From the NCBI GenBank assembly GCA_029940345.1, contig JAOZRC010000062.1, positions 1-14,174 on the forward strand: a stretch of 14,174 bases of DNA, given 5' to 3'. The translations under genes and the position numbers were made by a program. The notes below the pieces were generated by a model that was given only the letters and a program-made list of their open reading frames with translations, did not search any database and was not told the origin of the DNA. Source of the DNA: Desulfobacterales bacterium. Lineage in GTDB: Bacteria; Desulfobacterota; Desulfobacteria; Desulfobacterales; JAUCGF01. This document shows positions 14,164 through 14,174 of the stretch, one piece after another (positions within the stretch are counted from its first letter, which is position 1; each line of letters starts with the position of its first letter).

Positions 14164-14174
14164 AGTCAATCCAG

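Overview
The window looks like a chromosomal segment of an anaerobic bacterium, most plausibly a Desulfobacterota (deltaproteobacterial) sulfate reducer or a relative. This is inference from gene content: an NtrC-type sigma-54 response regulator, a GerMN-domain envelope protein, a non-canonical EF-G, DUF3842, a CooT-family nickel protein, a short 'core' MetE-type protein, a MoxR/CoxE-like pair, and many intergenic palindromes. No rRNA, tRNA, CRISPR array, transposase or integrase was seen.

Layout. (1) 1-1057, minus: N-terminal 352 codons of a sigma-54 response regulator, cut by the window edge. (2) 1058-1607: a gene-free stretch with divergent sigma-70-like promoters, short palindromes and a 231-bp foldback element made of two inverted REP-like units. 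(3) 1608-5109, plus: a tight operon of a GerMN-domain protein, an EF-G paralog and DUF3842, then an AT-rich repeat, then cooT. (4) 5209-6087, minus: an EamA/DMT transporter, convergent with cooT.

(5) 6177-10554, minus: an accessory zone of small genes that looks more AT-rich by eye. It holds an MNT/HEPN pair; an alpha/beta hydrolase behind a tiny, extremely basic 33-residue protein; a PD-(D/E)XK nuclease-like protein; the stump of a PIN toxin with a possible antitoxin; a DnaJ-type zinc-finger protein coupled to a two-gene nucleotidyltransferase module; and an orphan 93-residue protein. (6) 10721-13831, minus: a translationally coupled three-gene operon encoding a MetE C-terminal-domain-like methyltransferase, a MoxR AAA+ ATPase and a VWA/CoxE-like protein. 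(7) 13832-14174: gene-free, with a second REP-like hairpin inside 14-bp terminal inverted repeats and one more strong hairpin.

The most notable points are the methyltransferase-MoxR-VWA operon, the large foldback placed between an apparent promoter and the GerMN/EF-G operon, the two REP doublets that differ by a complementary change in both arms, the EF-G with an altered domain IV tip, and the overlooked basic mini-protein.
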